In this document: positions 44,910-54,295 of the stretch, one piece after another
Position numbering within the stretch: the stretch's first letter is position 1
How the letters are laid out: every line of letters begins with the position of its first letter
Notes under the pieces: model-generated
What the model saw: only the letters and a program-made list of their open reading frames with translations
The model's database searches: none
Told to the model about the DNA's origin: nothing
From: Wolfiporia cocos
Taxonomy: Eukaryota > Basidiomycota > Agaricomycetes > Polyporales > Phaeolaceae
Assembly: GCA_029448655.1 (NCBI GenBank)
Contig: JACCLO010000007.1
Span: 3,534,001 to 3,598,000, forward strand
Length of the DNA stretch: 64,000 nt
Reading direction: 5' to 3'
Position numbers and translations under genes: made by a program

Positions 44910-46952
44910 ATGAGTAACCGGAAACTAACATTCGTCACAAACAGATTCACAATGTCCTCCACCTCCTCCGTCAGCACCCCCCTCGCTCCCCGCAAGATGC
45001 GCCTCCGCTCAGAAGGTCCGGTGACCCCGGTAGCTGGTCCCTCGGGAACCCAGCAACTGGTGACGCTGGAGCACCTAAGCGAGGGAGAGGAAGAAGAAGA
45101 AGAGGAAGGAGAAGAGGAAATGCCGGAGTTCGCTCCCCCACAAAGGGAATCTCCGACCAATCCCATGGGTACACGCCCGGGCTCCCCCATTGCCGGATAC
45201 CCACCGGCTCGTCGAACTCGCCCAATCGGGCCCGCCACCACTCTGGAAATGGAGTTCTCCGGACCAATACGGCAGACCAACGCCGTGGTCGAAAACCAGC
45301 TCAAGGCGTACCTCCCCGAGGAGGAACACCACAAGGTGGATGGGTCCATACATGGGCCAATCCTCGACGCCGCCGTCCAACGAAGTGCGGCCATCTCCCA
45401 CGACACCACTGACACCCTCGGTCGAATGGTGCACGCTCGCCTGGAGCGAATCCACGGCAGAATCGACTCCCTGGTTGGGCAATCCAGGGCCATCGAACAA
45501 AAGGCCCAAGACGAGCTACACGAAGCGGTCAATTCGGTCCGCAACGAGGTACTGTCCACTCTGGTGGACCTCGGCAAGGAACTCCGACAGGAGTACACCG
45601 CCAAGCTCTCCGAAATGGAGAAGCAGCTCCGAAAGGACTACCGGTCCCGGCTTGACGACCTCGAGGATGCGTTCGCCGAGCGCATGGAGAAGGTTGACGA
45701 GGAACTTCGGAGGATTCGCAAGAATCCCTCCGTTCCCAACCCTCCCGGCATCCGCACGCCCCCGGAAGAACCCGCACCGGCCCCCGGCAATGCTCAAGCC
45801 CGTGCAGCCGAGGCCGCTGCCGCCGCACAAGCTGCAGCCGCTGCCGCAGCAGCCGTCGCCCCGCAGATTCCAGGTCTGCCTCAAAACCTGAAAATCCCCC
45901 CTCCCCCCGAATTCTCCGGGTCATCTGGAAAGGTGACTGCTCAGGAATGGGTGGAGAAAATGGGCCTGTACTTCGGTACGCTCAGGGTCTACGATGACCA
46001 TGACCGTATCACCACGGCCCTCTTCCGCGTCACAGGGGACGCATACAAATTTTTCTCGCCTCTCATCAAGAAGGCAGGAAACGGTGAACCTCTCGGCACC
46101 TGGGAGGACTTCACCAAATCCGTAATGGTGCAATACGGGAAGATGACGGATAAGGAGATAGCTAAAAAGGAAATTCGCGGCTACTACGGTACCAAGGGTA
46201 AGGAACTAGCAGAATCAAACTACTTCAATTACTGCGAACGGTTCCGCACCCTCGGCCGCCTCTCCGAAACCGCCAACGAGACTCTGGTGTGGGAATTCAC
46301 CGAGACTCTCCCCGAAAAGGTTAAGGACACCTTGAACGTCCTCGGCAAAACCCCCTTCTTCAAGGCCCCGACCGACATCGAACCTCTGATCGACTTCGCT
46401 CTGGAAATGTACCAAACGTCATATCCAGACAAGATCAAGGGTTCGATCTTCGAAAAGGCCGGCAAGAAGGACTCGGCACCTGCCGAAAAGAAGGAAACGT
46501 CCTCCGCTTCTGCAAAGAAGTCGGAGAAAAAGAAGGACAAGGGAAAGGCGCCCGCCAAAGCCCCCGCCGACACCACCAACGCCGTCTGCACCTACTGCAA
46601 GCAGACGGGACACTATTTCAACAAGTGTCCTAAGCTTGCCGCGGACAAGGCTGCGGGAACGTTCGTGCCTGCCGCTCAGCGGGCCGAACAACAAAGGGCG
46701 AAGGATGCAGCTGCCGCGTCTGGAAAGACCACGGCTGCCCCTTCGGGTAGTGGAAAGGGACAGGCTTCTGGCAAGAAGCCGTACTCGGCGCCCCCCGCGG
46801 ATGGCAAGACGTATCGTGCCCGAACAATCTGGGAAGAAGTGACGGCTGACTCAAGCTCAGCAGGACCCTCGGCACCCGCCACCACCGTCGCCAATGTCGG
46901 GACCATCTCGGTTCCCCTCGCCCCAACCACACGTCTCGAAGACGTTCTGTGA
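44910..46952 (+). CDS. gag: gag of element A
   Basis: 680 residues from ATG 44910 (MSNRKLTFVTNRF); an ATG at 44952 is possible. An acidic stretch (EEEEEEEGEEEM) is followed by a coiled coil (~150-270), an Ala-rich linker and the Ty3-type capsid (PPPEFSGSSGKVTAQEWVE; YKFFSPLIK; TWEDFTKSVMVQYGKMTDKE; YFNYCERFRTL). A Lys-rich segment precedes the classical zinc knuckle CTYCKQTGHYFNKC (C-x2-C-x4-H-x4-C, from ~residue 560). It forms the particle shell and binds the RNA. It ends TTRLEDVL, overlapping pol by 59 nt. Confidence 0.93.
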   Translation: MSNRKLTFVTNRFTMSSTSSVSTPLAPRKMRLRSEGPVTPVAGPSGTQQLVTLEHLSEGEEEEEEEGEEEMPEFAPPQRESPTNPMGTRPGSPIAGYPPARRTRPIGPATTLEMEFSGPIRQTNAVVENQLKAYLPEEEHHKVDGSIHGPILDAAVQRSAAISHDTTDTLGRMVHARLERIHGRIDSLVGQSRAIEQKAQDELHEAVNSVRNEVLSTLVDLGKELRQEYTAKLSEMEKQLRKDYRSRLDDLEDAFAERMEKVDEELRRIRKNPSVPNPPGIRTPPEEPAPAPGNAQARAAEAAAAAQAAAAAAAAVAPQIPGLPQNLKIPPPPEFSGSSGKVTAQEWVEKMGLYFGTLRVYDDHDRITTALFRVTGDAYKFFSPLIKKAGNGEPLGTWEDFTKSVMVQYGKMTDKEIAKKEIRGYYGTKGKELAESNYFNYCERFRTLGRLSETANETLVWEFTETLPEKVKDTLNVLGKTPFFKAPTDIEPLIDFALEMYQTSYPDKIKGSIFEKAGKKDSAPAEKKETSSASAKKSEKKKDKGKAPAKAPADTTNAVCTYCKQTGHYFNKCPKLAADKAAGTFVPAAQRAEQQRAKDAAAASGKTTAAPSGSGKGQASGKKPYSAPPADGKTYRARTIWEEVTADSSSAGPSAPATTVANVGTISVPLAPTTRLEDVL

Positions 46953-49900
46953 AGAACACACCAGCCCCGCAGCGGCTGGGAGTGTACAGCGCCCCGAAGA
47001 AGCGCACCTCTACGAAGAGGCTTCACAGAGACCCCTTATCTTGTGGGAAGATAAGGCGGTCGTACGTCACCCGGTATCCCATCTCGGCATATTCGGAAAC
47101 ACGGCAATGGACTTTGCCCGGAGGACAAGGACACTAGCTACACGTGCCCCTCCTGTACAATACTTTCATCCTGACCCACTCGCGCTCAAGTTCTTTACTT
47201 TGTATAACGTTGTACATGGAAATGATTCCCGAGACGATAATAAATCATTCTCTATCGAAGTGGAACTGTGGGTATATGGAAAGAAAGTCAACGCCATGGC
47301 GTTAATCGACACCGGTGCATCAATAAGCGTCATTGATAAGAAACTCGTCCACGAGGAAAAGTTAGTCACTCAGAAACTACCTTCGCCTCTCGAGATTCGT
47401 AACGCCGACGGTACCTCTAATACCGCCGGTAATATCAATATGGCAGTAAAAGCTTATATGGTGCACGAGGAACACAAGTCCACCGAATTCTTGTACGTAA
47501 TGGACGTACAGAATGCGGATGTGATCCTCGGATATGACTGGTTCCTGAAACACAACCCGGACTTCAATTGGCCGGAAGGAACCTTCACATATCGGTGTAC
47601 GGAAAGATGCAAACATGGCAAACGGGTTTCGATTTCTGAGGAAGAAGACGAAATCGAACCCCGCAACATCTATCAGATCATCAACGACTTTCCAATAGAT
47701 TTTCTCGGCTTAGAGGAGCCTGAGAATCCCTTTGTCGCTTGGGTGAACACCCTTGACGAAGGAACGGAACTCCTTATCGATGCCATTCAGTCGATAACGG
47801 AGAAGTCGGACGATGAATTCCTGACAGATGCGGATCTCCAGAAATGGAAATCCTTGGTTCCAGAGGAATACCAGGAGTTTGGTCCCACGGTATTTTCTCA
47901 GCGCGCATCCGAAAGGATGCCCGAGCGGAAACCATACGACCATGCCATCGACTTCCCCGATGACGCGGTACTACCGCCCCCGAGTAAGGCATACAAGATG
48001 TCTCCTCAGGAAGCGAACTCGCTAGATCAGTGGATTCAGGAAGAGTTACGGAAGGGCTACATCCGACACTCAAAATCCCCGATCGCGAGCCCGGTCTTCT
48101 TCGTCCCTAAAAAAGACGGCGGAGCCCGAATGGTAGTCGATTACCGGAAAGTAAACGACTTAACCATTAAAAACAGGTACCCTCTCCCACGCATAGACGA
48201 GCTTATCGATAAGCTTAGCCAAGCTTCGATATTTACGAAGCTCGACTTGCGTTGGGGTTACAACAACGTAAGAATCAAGGAGGGAGATGAATGGAAGACC
48301 GCATTCATTACGCCTAACGGCCTTTACGAAGCTGTAGTCATGTACTTCGGCTTTTGTAATGCACCCAGCACGTTCCAGCACATGATGAACGATATTCTAG
48401 GTGACCTTATCAGAGAAGGAAAGGTCATTGTCTACCTAGACGACATCCTTGTGTTCGGAAACGACCTGTTGGAACACCGTCGTATCGTCAAGCAAGTATT
48501 ACAAATCTTGCAAGACAACGACTTGTTCGCGAAGCCTGAAAAGTGCTTCTTCGAACAAAGCAGTATTGAATACCTGGGAATGATCATTTCCAAAGGAAAA
48601 GTCGAAATGGACCCTAAGAAGGTAGCCGGCGTCATGGACTGGCCTACACCTGCCAAGGTGAAGGACGTCCAAGCCTTTGTTGGCTTCGCCAACTACTACC
48701 GGCGGTTCATTAAAGACTTCTCCAAAGTGGTTAAGCCGTTAACCGAACTGTCCAAGAAAAACACGCAATGGAACTGGGGACCCGAACAAGCGGAAGCCTT
48801 CCAAACTCTCAAGGAAGCTTTCACATCGGCTCCAATACTCCGGATCCCAGATCAGGAGTCCCCGTTCCGCGTGGAAGCGGATTCTTCCGATTACGCAACT
48901 GGTGCAGTGCTATCGCAATACTCTTCGGAGGATAAGCTCTGGCATCCGGTAGCCTTTTACTCGAAATCTCTATCAGCACCCGAAAGGAACTATGAGATTT
49001 ACGATAAGGAGTTGCTCGCAATCATCCGCGCTCTAGAGGAATGGAGACATTACCTCGAGGGACATCCACATAAATTCGAAGTATGGTCGGATCATCTCAA
49101 TCTGACATATTTCAAATCGGCACAACGGCTAACCCGGAGACAGGCACGTTGGAGTCTTTACCTGACAAGGTTCAACTTCACCATGTGTCACAAACCCGGT
49201 AAAACAATGCTTACGGCTGATCCTCTGTCACGGAGGCCAGACCATGAAGAGGGGGTGGAACTCGACAATCGCGATCAAATTTTGCTGAAACCGGAATACT
49301 TTACGGTTAGGGCGCTAGAAGCGTCACAGCAGGAGATACAATCAGGCGACGAGGACCTTCTCCGACAAATCCGACAAGCCCTCATGGACGATCAAATTAC
49401 CAAGGATTACCAGGAACTACTGAAAAGTGGTCCCAAGGAATTCGGTAAAGATCTCCAGGAATGGAACATGGAGGCCGGATTACTCCTCAGACGAGGAAAA
49501 GTGTACGTTCCAAAAGAGCCTAAGGAATTGCGCACGAAGATCCTGGAGTTACATCATGACCATGTGACTGCCGGACACTTCGGACGATGGAAGACCTATG
49601 AACTTCTATCACGTAATTACTGGTGGCCTGGAATGACCACGATGGTGAAGCAATACGTGGAAGGTTGTGACACATGTCAACGCATGAAGAACCACAACCA
49701 GACCCCGTACGGACCCCTGCAACCGCTCCCAGTTCCGGAAGCACCTTGGGACACCGTCACAATTGACCTTATCGTCCACCTACCACCCAGCGGCGAATTG
49801 AAACAATTCAATGCTATTATGGTAATAGTGGACCGGCTTACCAAACGAGCACATTTCATTCCCACGTCCGACAAAATAACGGCAAAAGAATTAGCGAACC

Positions 49901-51432
49901 TCCTGTACCTTCGGATTTATCCGAACCACGGACTTCCGAAACAAATCATTTCGGATAGAGGCCCGCAATTCGCAGCCGCCTTATTCAAGGGATGGTGTGA
50001 GCAATTGGGAATCCAACGGTCAATGACAACCGCCTATCACCCGCAAGCGGATGGCCAGACGGAGAGAGTTAACCAGATCCTGGAACAATATCTTAGATGT
50101 TACATCGATGTTATTCAGAAGGATAACTGGTCATGGTTTCTCCCAACGGCTGAATTCGCGTACAACAACGCGGCTAGTGAGACAACAAAGAATAGCCCAT
50201 TCTTTGTCGAACTAGGAAGGCACCCTAATGCAGGACCTACGAATTTACGTCCAACACCATACACGGACCTAAATGTCATTGCTTACGAACGATGGTCAGC
50301 ACAAGAACAAGCTAAGGCAGCAATGAAACTGGCTGCTGAACGCTGGTCTTGGTACTACGATCAACATAAGCGCTCGGTACCGTTTAAAGTCGGCGACAAA
50401 GTTCTCGTTGACGCCCGAAGCTGGCAAGACTCCGAAAGAAGTCTTAGTCCACGCTATTTGGGACCATTTAGGATAATTGAACAATTATCTCCGGTCACCT
50501 TTAGGGTACACATGGACGAGCAATACAGGGCTTACCACCCAGTATTCCACGCTTCCAAGTTGGTCATGTACAAGGACCCGGTGCATCAGAAAAAACCAGA
50601 GCCTCAACCAGAAATGGTCGACGGCGAGGAGTTATGGGAAGTCGAGAAGATCTTAGATCATCGTCTCCGCGCAGGAAGAGTTGAATACAGAATCCGTTGG
50701 AAGGGATTCGGTATCAATGACGACTCCTGGGTACGCGAAGCGGATCTCGACTCGGCATACGACATTTTGCAGGAATACAAGGCTTCACACCCTATTCCAA
50801 TGCAGGATGTCCCCCTCAGGCGATCAGCTAGAAGGAAAGAAGCAGTTCATGTCTTCGACCCTGACAGCGACGACTGGGAAGCCGACGAATGCACGTGGCC
50901 AGACGACTGGCCGCAGTATCGCGAAGAATTTGCGAAGGACCCTAAGCAACGCATGGTTAGACACCCCGACGGGGGATGGATGTCAGCGGACATTAACCAA
51001 AACGCGGATTTGAAAATCGTAGTCGGTGAAGGCGGCCGAATGCCGGAAAAAGGAACCAAGGACTCGGTTGGGTTTGACCTGTACACTGCAACAGGCGACG
51101 TTCTGCCAGCTCACGGGCAGACAGAATACAACACCAAACTGAAAATCCAGGTACCTTTCGGCACTTACGGACGTATCGCCCCCCGCTCTAGTCTCGCACG
51201 CAAAGGCATAGACGTAATGGGTGGCGTTATCGACCACGATTATCAAGGCGAAGTAATCATCATTCTCCGGAATCACTCCGACATATCTATCGATATTCGG
51301 GCCGGCGATAAGATTGCCCAGCTAATCTGCGAAGTTGCAAAGGACCCGCATATTACGCTACACGGAAAATCTTACTTTGAAAAGATTAAATCCGAGCGCG
51401 GTACTGGTGGATTCGGCTCCACAGGAAAGTAA
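46894..51432 (+). CDS. pol: pol polyprotein of element A with chromodomain and dUTPase
   Basis: 1512 open codons from ATG 46894, +1 relative to gag; how it is translated is not evident. Protease DTGAS at 139. RT with MVVDYRKVN and YLDD (514-517). RNase H D663 in EADSSDYATG. Integrase zinc site from H887 to CDTC (~925-928), then D958 (IDLI), D1021 (SDRG) and E1057 (TERVN), spacing D-x62-D-x35-E. GPF (YLGPFRIIEQ ~1190). Chromodomain ~1245-1300 (LWEVEKILDHR ... YRIRWKGF ... DSWVREADL), which in this clade guides integration to chromatin marks. dUTPase ~1385-1512 with five motifs: [43 protein letters not shown]. All catalytic residues I can check are present. Confidence 0.96.
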   Translation: MSGPSRFPSPQPHVSKTFCEEHTSPAAAGSVQRPEEAHLYEEASQRPLILWEDKAVVRHPVSHLGIFGNTAMDFARRTRTLATRAPPVQYFHPDPLALKFFTLYNVVHGNDSRDDNKSFSIEVELWVYGKKVNAMALIDTGASISVIDKKLVHEEKLVTQKLPSPLEIRNADGTSNTAGNINMAVKAYMVHEEHKSTEFLYVMDVQNADVILGYDWFLKHNPDFNWPEGTFTYRCTERCKHGKRVSISEEEDEIEPRNIYQIINDFPIDFLGLEEPENPFVAWVNTLDEGTELLIDAIQSITEKSDDEFLTDADLQKWKSLVPEEYQEFGPTVFSQRASERMPERKPYDHAIDFPDDAVLPPPSKAYKMSPQEANSLDQWIQEELRKGYIRHSKSPIASPVFFVPKKDGGARMVVDYRKVNDLTIKNRYPLPRIDELIDKLSQASIFTKLDLRWGYNNVRIKEGDEWKTAFITPNGLYEAVVMYFGFCNAPSTFQHMMNDILGDLIREGKVIVYLDDILVFGNDLLEHRRIVKQVLQILQDNDLFAKPEKCFFEQSSIEYLGMIISKGKVEMDPKKVAGVMDWPTPAKVKDVQAFVGFANYYRRFIKDFSKVVKPLTELSKKNTQWNWGPEQAEAFQTLKEAFTSAPILRIPDQESPFRVEADSSDYATGAVLSQYSSEDKLWHPVAFYSKSLSAPERNYEIYDKELLAIIRALEEWRHYLEGHPHKFEVWSDHLNLTYFKSAQRLTRRQARWSLYLTRFNFTMCHKPGKTMLTADPLSRRPDHEEGVELDNRDQILLKPEYFTVRALEASQQEIQSGDEDLLRQIRQALMDDQITKDYQELLKSGPKEFGKDLQEWNMEAGLLLRRGKVYVPKEPKELRTKILELHHDHVTAGHFGRWKTYELLSRNYWWPGMTTMVKQYVEGCDTCQRMKNHNQTPYGPLQPLPVPEAPWDTVTIDLIVHLPPSGELKQFNAIMVIVDRLTKRAHFIPTSDKITAKELANLLYLRIYPNHGLPKQIISDRGPQFAAALFKGWCEQLGIQRSMTTAYHPQADGQTERVNQILEQYLRCYIDVIQKDNWSWFLPTAEFAYNNAASETTKNSPFFVELGRHPNAGPTNLRPTPYTDLNVIAYERWSAQEQAKAAMKLAAERWSWYYDQHKRSVPFKVGDKVLVDARSWQDSERSLSPRYLGPFRIIEQLSPVTFRVHMDEQYRAYHPVFHASKLVMYKDPVHQKKPEPQPEMVDGEELWEVEKILDHRLRAGRVEYRIRWKGFGINDDSWVREADLDSAYDILQEYKASHPIPMQDVPLRRSARRKEAVHVFDPDSDDWEADECTWPDDWPQYREEFAKDPKQRMVRHPDGGWMSADINQNADLKIVVGEGGRMPEKGTKDSVGFDLYTATGDVLPAHGQTEYNTKLKIQVPFGTYGRIAPRSSLARKGIDVMGGVIDHDYQGEVIIILRNHSDISIDIRAGDKIAQLICEVAKDPHITLHGKSYFEKIKSERGTGGFGSTGK

Positions 51433-51471
51433 TCGTTCCATTAGGGACAATGAAACCTGAAGAGGGGGTAA
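51433..51471 (+). promoter_or_regulatory. Polypurine tract and upstream hairpin of element A
   Basis: The hairpin TTCCATT/AATGAA with loop AGGGAC (51436-51454, one mismatch) comes directly before GAAGAGGGGGTAA (51459-51471), which primes plus-strand synthesis against the LTR. Confidence 0.8.
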
Positions 51472-52170
51472 TGTCACAGATTTGGGACATGCCACTATTT
51501 TTCCCGTATTTTTACCTATTTATCTGGTATTTCTACGACCTTGTAGACATTTACGCTGCCAAGCGCTCGTCTACACGTACACGCAAACAAACAACACGTA
51601 CACAACGCGGTATACGTCCACCTGTCATAACAACACGTACATAACACGTTTGTACGCGTCAATGACTCAGCGGACTAACCTCCGGTGTCACGCGCCTTAC
51701 TCATATCCCGGTACCGGGCTATGTCAGTATAATCGGATAAGCGGCCCGCTCGTTATCACATGCCAATGCCCTCACGATTACTCATATTCCGATACCGGTA
51801 TATAAGAATCACATGCATGGCTTACTAACGTAGCTACAGCCACTTCCACAACATGGACCTACGGTCCAAACAAACGATCTTACTGGTGCGGCCATTACCG
51901 GCGCACATGGTCTATTGTAGTTTACGACTTAACCATATTAGTTATGTCTGCGCACAGACCATCTTCATGTTTGGCTCCCTTACCGGTAACCAAACAAAGC
52001 ATGTATATAAGTAGGGCTATCACTGCGGATAAGCCTTAGATTTGTTCTCTGCATTCGCACAGTTACATATCATCTCTGCTTGCGCCCACTAGCCTCCTCA
52101 CCAACCTCCAGCAACTCCTTCAAGTCGCTTATTAGGTTATAGTGTGAGTCCCACAGTCTAGTCTGTGTCA
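51472..52170 (+). repeat. 3' LTR of element A
   Basis: 699 bp, no difference from 42164-42862 found on reading both. Confidence 0.95.
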
Positions 52171-53198
52171 AACGGAACTCCTTATCGACGCCATTCAGTC
52201 GATAACGGAGAAGTCGGATGATGAATTCCTGACAGATGCGGATCTCCAGAAATGGAAATCCTTGGTTCCGGAGGAATACCAGGAGTTTGGTCCCACGGTA
52301 TTTTCTCAACGCGCATCCGAAAGGATGCCCGAGCGGAAACCATACGACCACGCCATCGACTTCCCCGATGACGTGGTACTACCGCCCCCGAGTAAGGCAT
52401 ACAAGATGTCTCCTCAGGAGGCGAACTCGCTAGATCAGTGAATTCAAGAATAGTTACGGAAGGGCTACATCCGACACTCGAAATCCCCGATCGCGAGTCC
52501 GGTCTTCTTCGTCCCTAAAAAAGACGGCGGAGCCCGAATGGTAGTCGATTACCAAAAGGTGAACGACTTGACCATTAAAAACAGGTACCCTCTCCCACGC
52601 ATAGACGAGCTAATCGATAAGCTTAGCCAGGCTTTGATATTTACGAAGCTCGACTTGCGTTGGGGTTACAACAACGTAAGAATCAAGGAGGGAGATGAAT
52701 GGAAGACCGCATTCATTACGCCTAACGGCCTTTACGAAGCTGTAGTCATGTACTTCGGTTTTTGTAATGCACCCAGCACGTTCCAACACATGATGAACGA
52801 TATCATAGGTGACCTTATCAGAGAAGGAAAGGTCATTGTCTACCTAGACGACATCCTTGTGTTTGGAAACGACCTGTTGGAACACCGTCGTATCGTCAAG
52901 CGAGTATTACAAATCTTGCAAGACAACGACTTGTTTGTGAAGCCTGAAAAGTGCTTCTTCAAACAAAGCAGTATTGAATACCTGGGAATGATCATTTCCA
53001 AAGGGAAAGTCGAAATGGACCCTAAGAAGGTAGCCGGCGTAATGGACTGGCCTACACCTGCCAAGGTGAAGGACGTCCAGGCCTTTGTTGGCTTCGCCAA
53101 CTACTACCGTCGGTTCATTAAGGACTTCTCCAAAGTGGTTAAGCCGTTAACCGAACTGTCCAAGAAAAACACGCAGTGGAACTGGGGATCCGAACAAG

Positions 53199-54295
53199 TG
53201 TCACAGATTTATCTGGGGCTTACAGCATTTTTCCTACGATTATAGCAATTTACCTGGGATTTATACGTCTACCTACAAGTTATCTACGGGTTAACTCCCA
53301 TTGCCACCACGACAAGCTCTTAACTGGGCTTATCAACCACATGACTAGCTTATGTAACGCTACGGTACAACCACGTCCAATAGCAACACTACAGCATACG
53401 TCATACAGGTCTCGCCCGTCAGAGCAAGACCAGCCACGTCATAGATCGTAGATCATAATGATAGGCCGAGCGCGGCACGCTCGCATAATAATGTCCACAC
53501 GTACAAACAGTGCCTCGCGGCCTTGTACTATTGGGTCGGCCTTCCCGGCTTCCCACTGCCATAAGATCCTTGATCACAATGGCACCTCAGGCGCGCCACG
53601 CCTTCGCATAATAATGGCAACACGACCATACAGCACTATAATAGCATCAAGGCTATATCGCTATAGGTCACGGCCTTCTCGGCCTCCCACGGACTCGGCG
53701 TACTCCAAGTCCCGGGCTTCTGCCATCACGGCGTTGCCCAAACACCGGTCCTCGCCTCACGGCTAAGACCAACATATGTTCCGGTAACCTTCCGGTCCGG
53801 ACATATCACATGCTACGGTACCTAACGGTCCAATAGCATAACGACCTCGGCGTCTCGCCTTGGTCATCCAACGAAGCACGGCCAATCGCCATTATGCCGC
53901 AAGGTATCCGGCAACCGGCTTCACCTATACCCGGGCTGCGCCCACGTTAGTATCACAATAAAGACATAATCCCTCTATTACGATTGGGTCGGCCATTAGG
54001 GCCTTCCACGGCCATTCTAGATAGAGTAACTAAACATCAGATAAGATAAGCTTCGCCACTTGGCAAAGCCACATAACCCGGTAAGGACATAGCTAGCTAG
54101 TAGCACGTGACCTTCCCGCACACATGTATATAAGTAGGAGCCAAGCGCTCTTTAACTTTAGTTCTATTCTTCTCGGCGTACGCCGTAGAAGAACCTTCCA
54201 CCTACTATAGCGTCTGATAACCTCTACCTCACCTCGTCGCCTTAGTTCATCGCAAGGATACTGGCGTGGTGAGTCCCACAGAGCCATCTGTGTCA
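53199..54295 (+). mobile_element. D LTR at an inversion breakpoint
   Basis: 1097 bp, TGTCACAGATTTATCTGGGG to CATCTGTGTCA. The left flank ACAAG (forward A pol) does not match the right flank CACCG (reverse A pol). The missing ACAAG partner is found inverted at 63430-63434, next to another D LTR. TATA-start inverted repeat AGGAGC/GCTCT (54136-54151). Confidence 0.92.

Larger units (their letters stand above)
42164..52170 (+). mobile_element. Complete, apparently intact element A, 10,007 bp
   Basis: 699-bp LTRs at both ends appear identical over their full length. Perfect duplication AACGG (42159-42163 and 52171-52175) inside an older copy of the same family. ORF1, gag and pol are all open. Primer site, polypurine tract, TATA box and hairpins are present. 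It is the best candidate in the window for an autonomous element able to move, and it entered very recently. Confidence 0.96.
40591..53198 (+). pseudogene. pol: pol of the old A copy, split three times
   Basis: The pieces 40591-41093, 41796-42163 and 52176-53198 are collinear with intact A pol (46894 onward) up to the start of RNase H (TQWNWGSEQ). They are separated by an A solo LTR (ATTCG duplication) and by the complete A element (AACGG duplication). The third piece has TGA (52438-52440) and TAG (52452-52454) in frame. It ends at a D LTR; the rest of the gene is not in the window. Confidence 0.93.
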
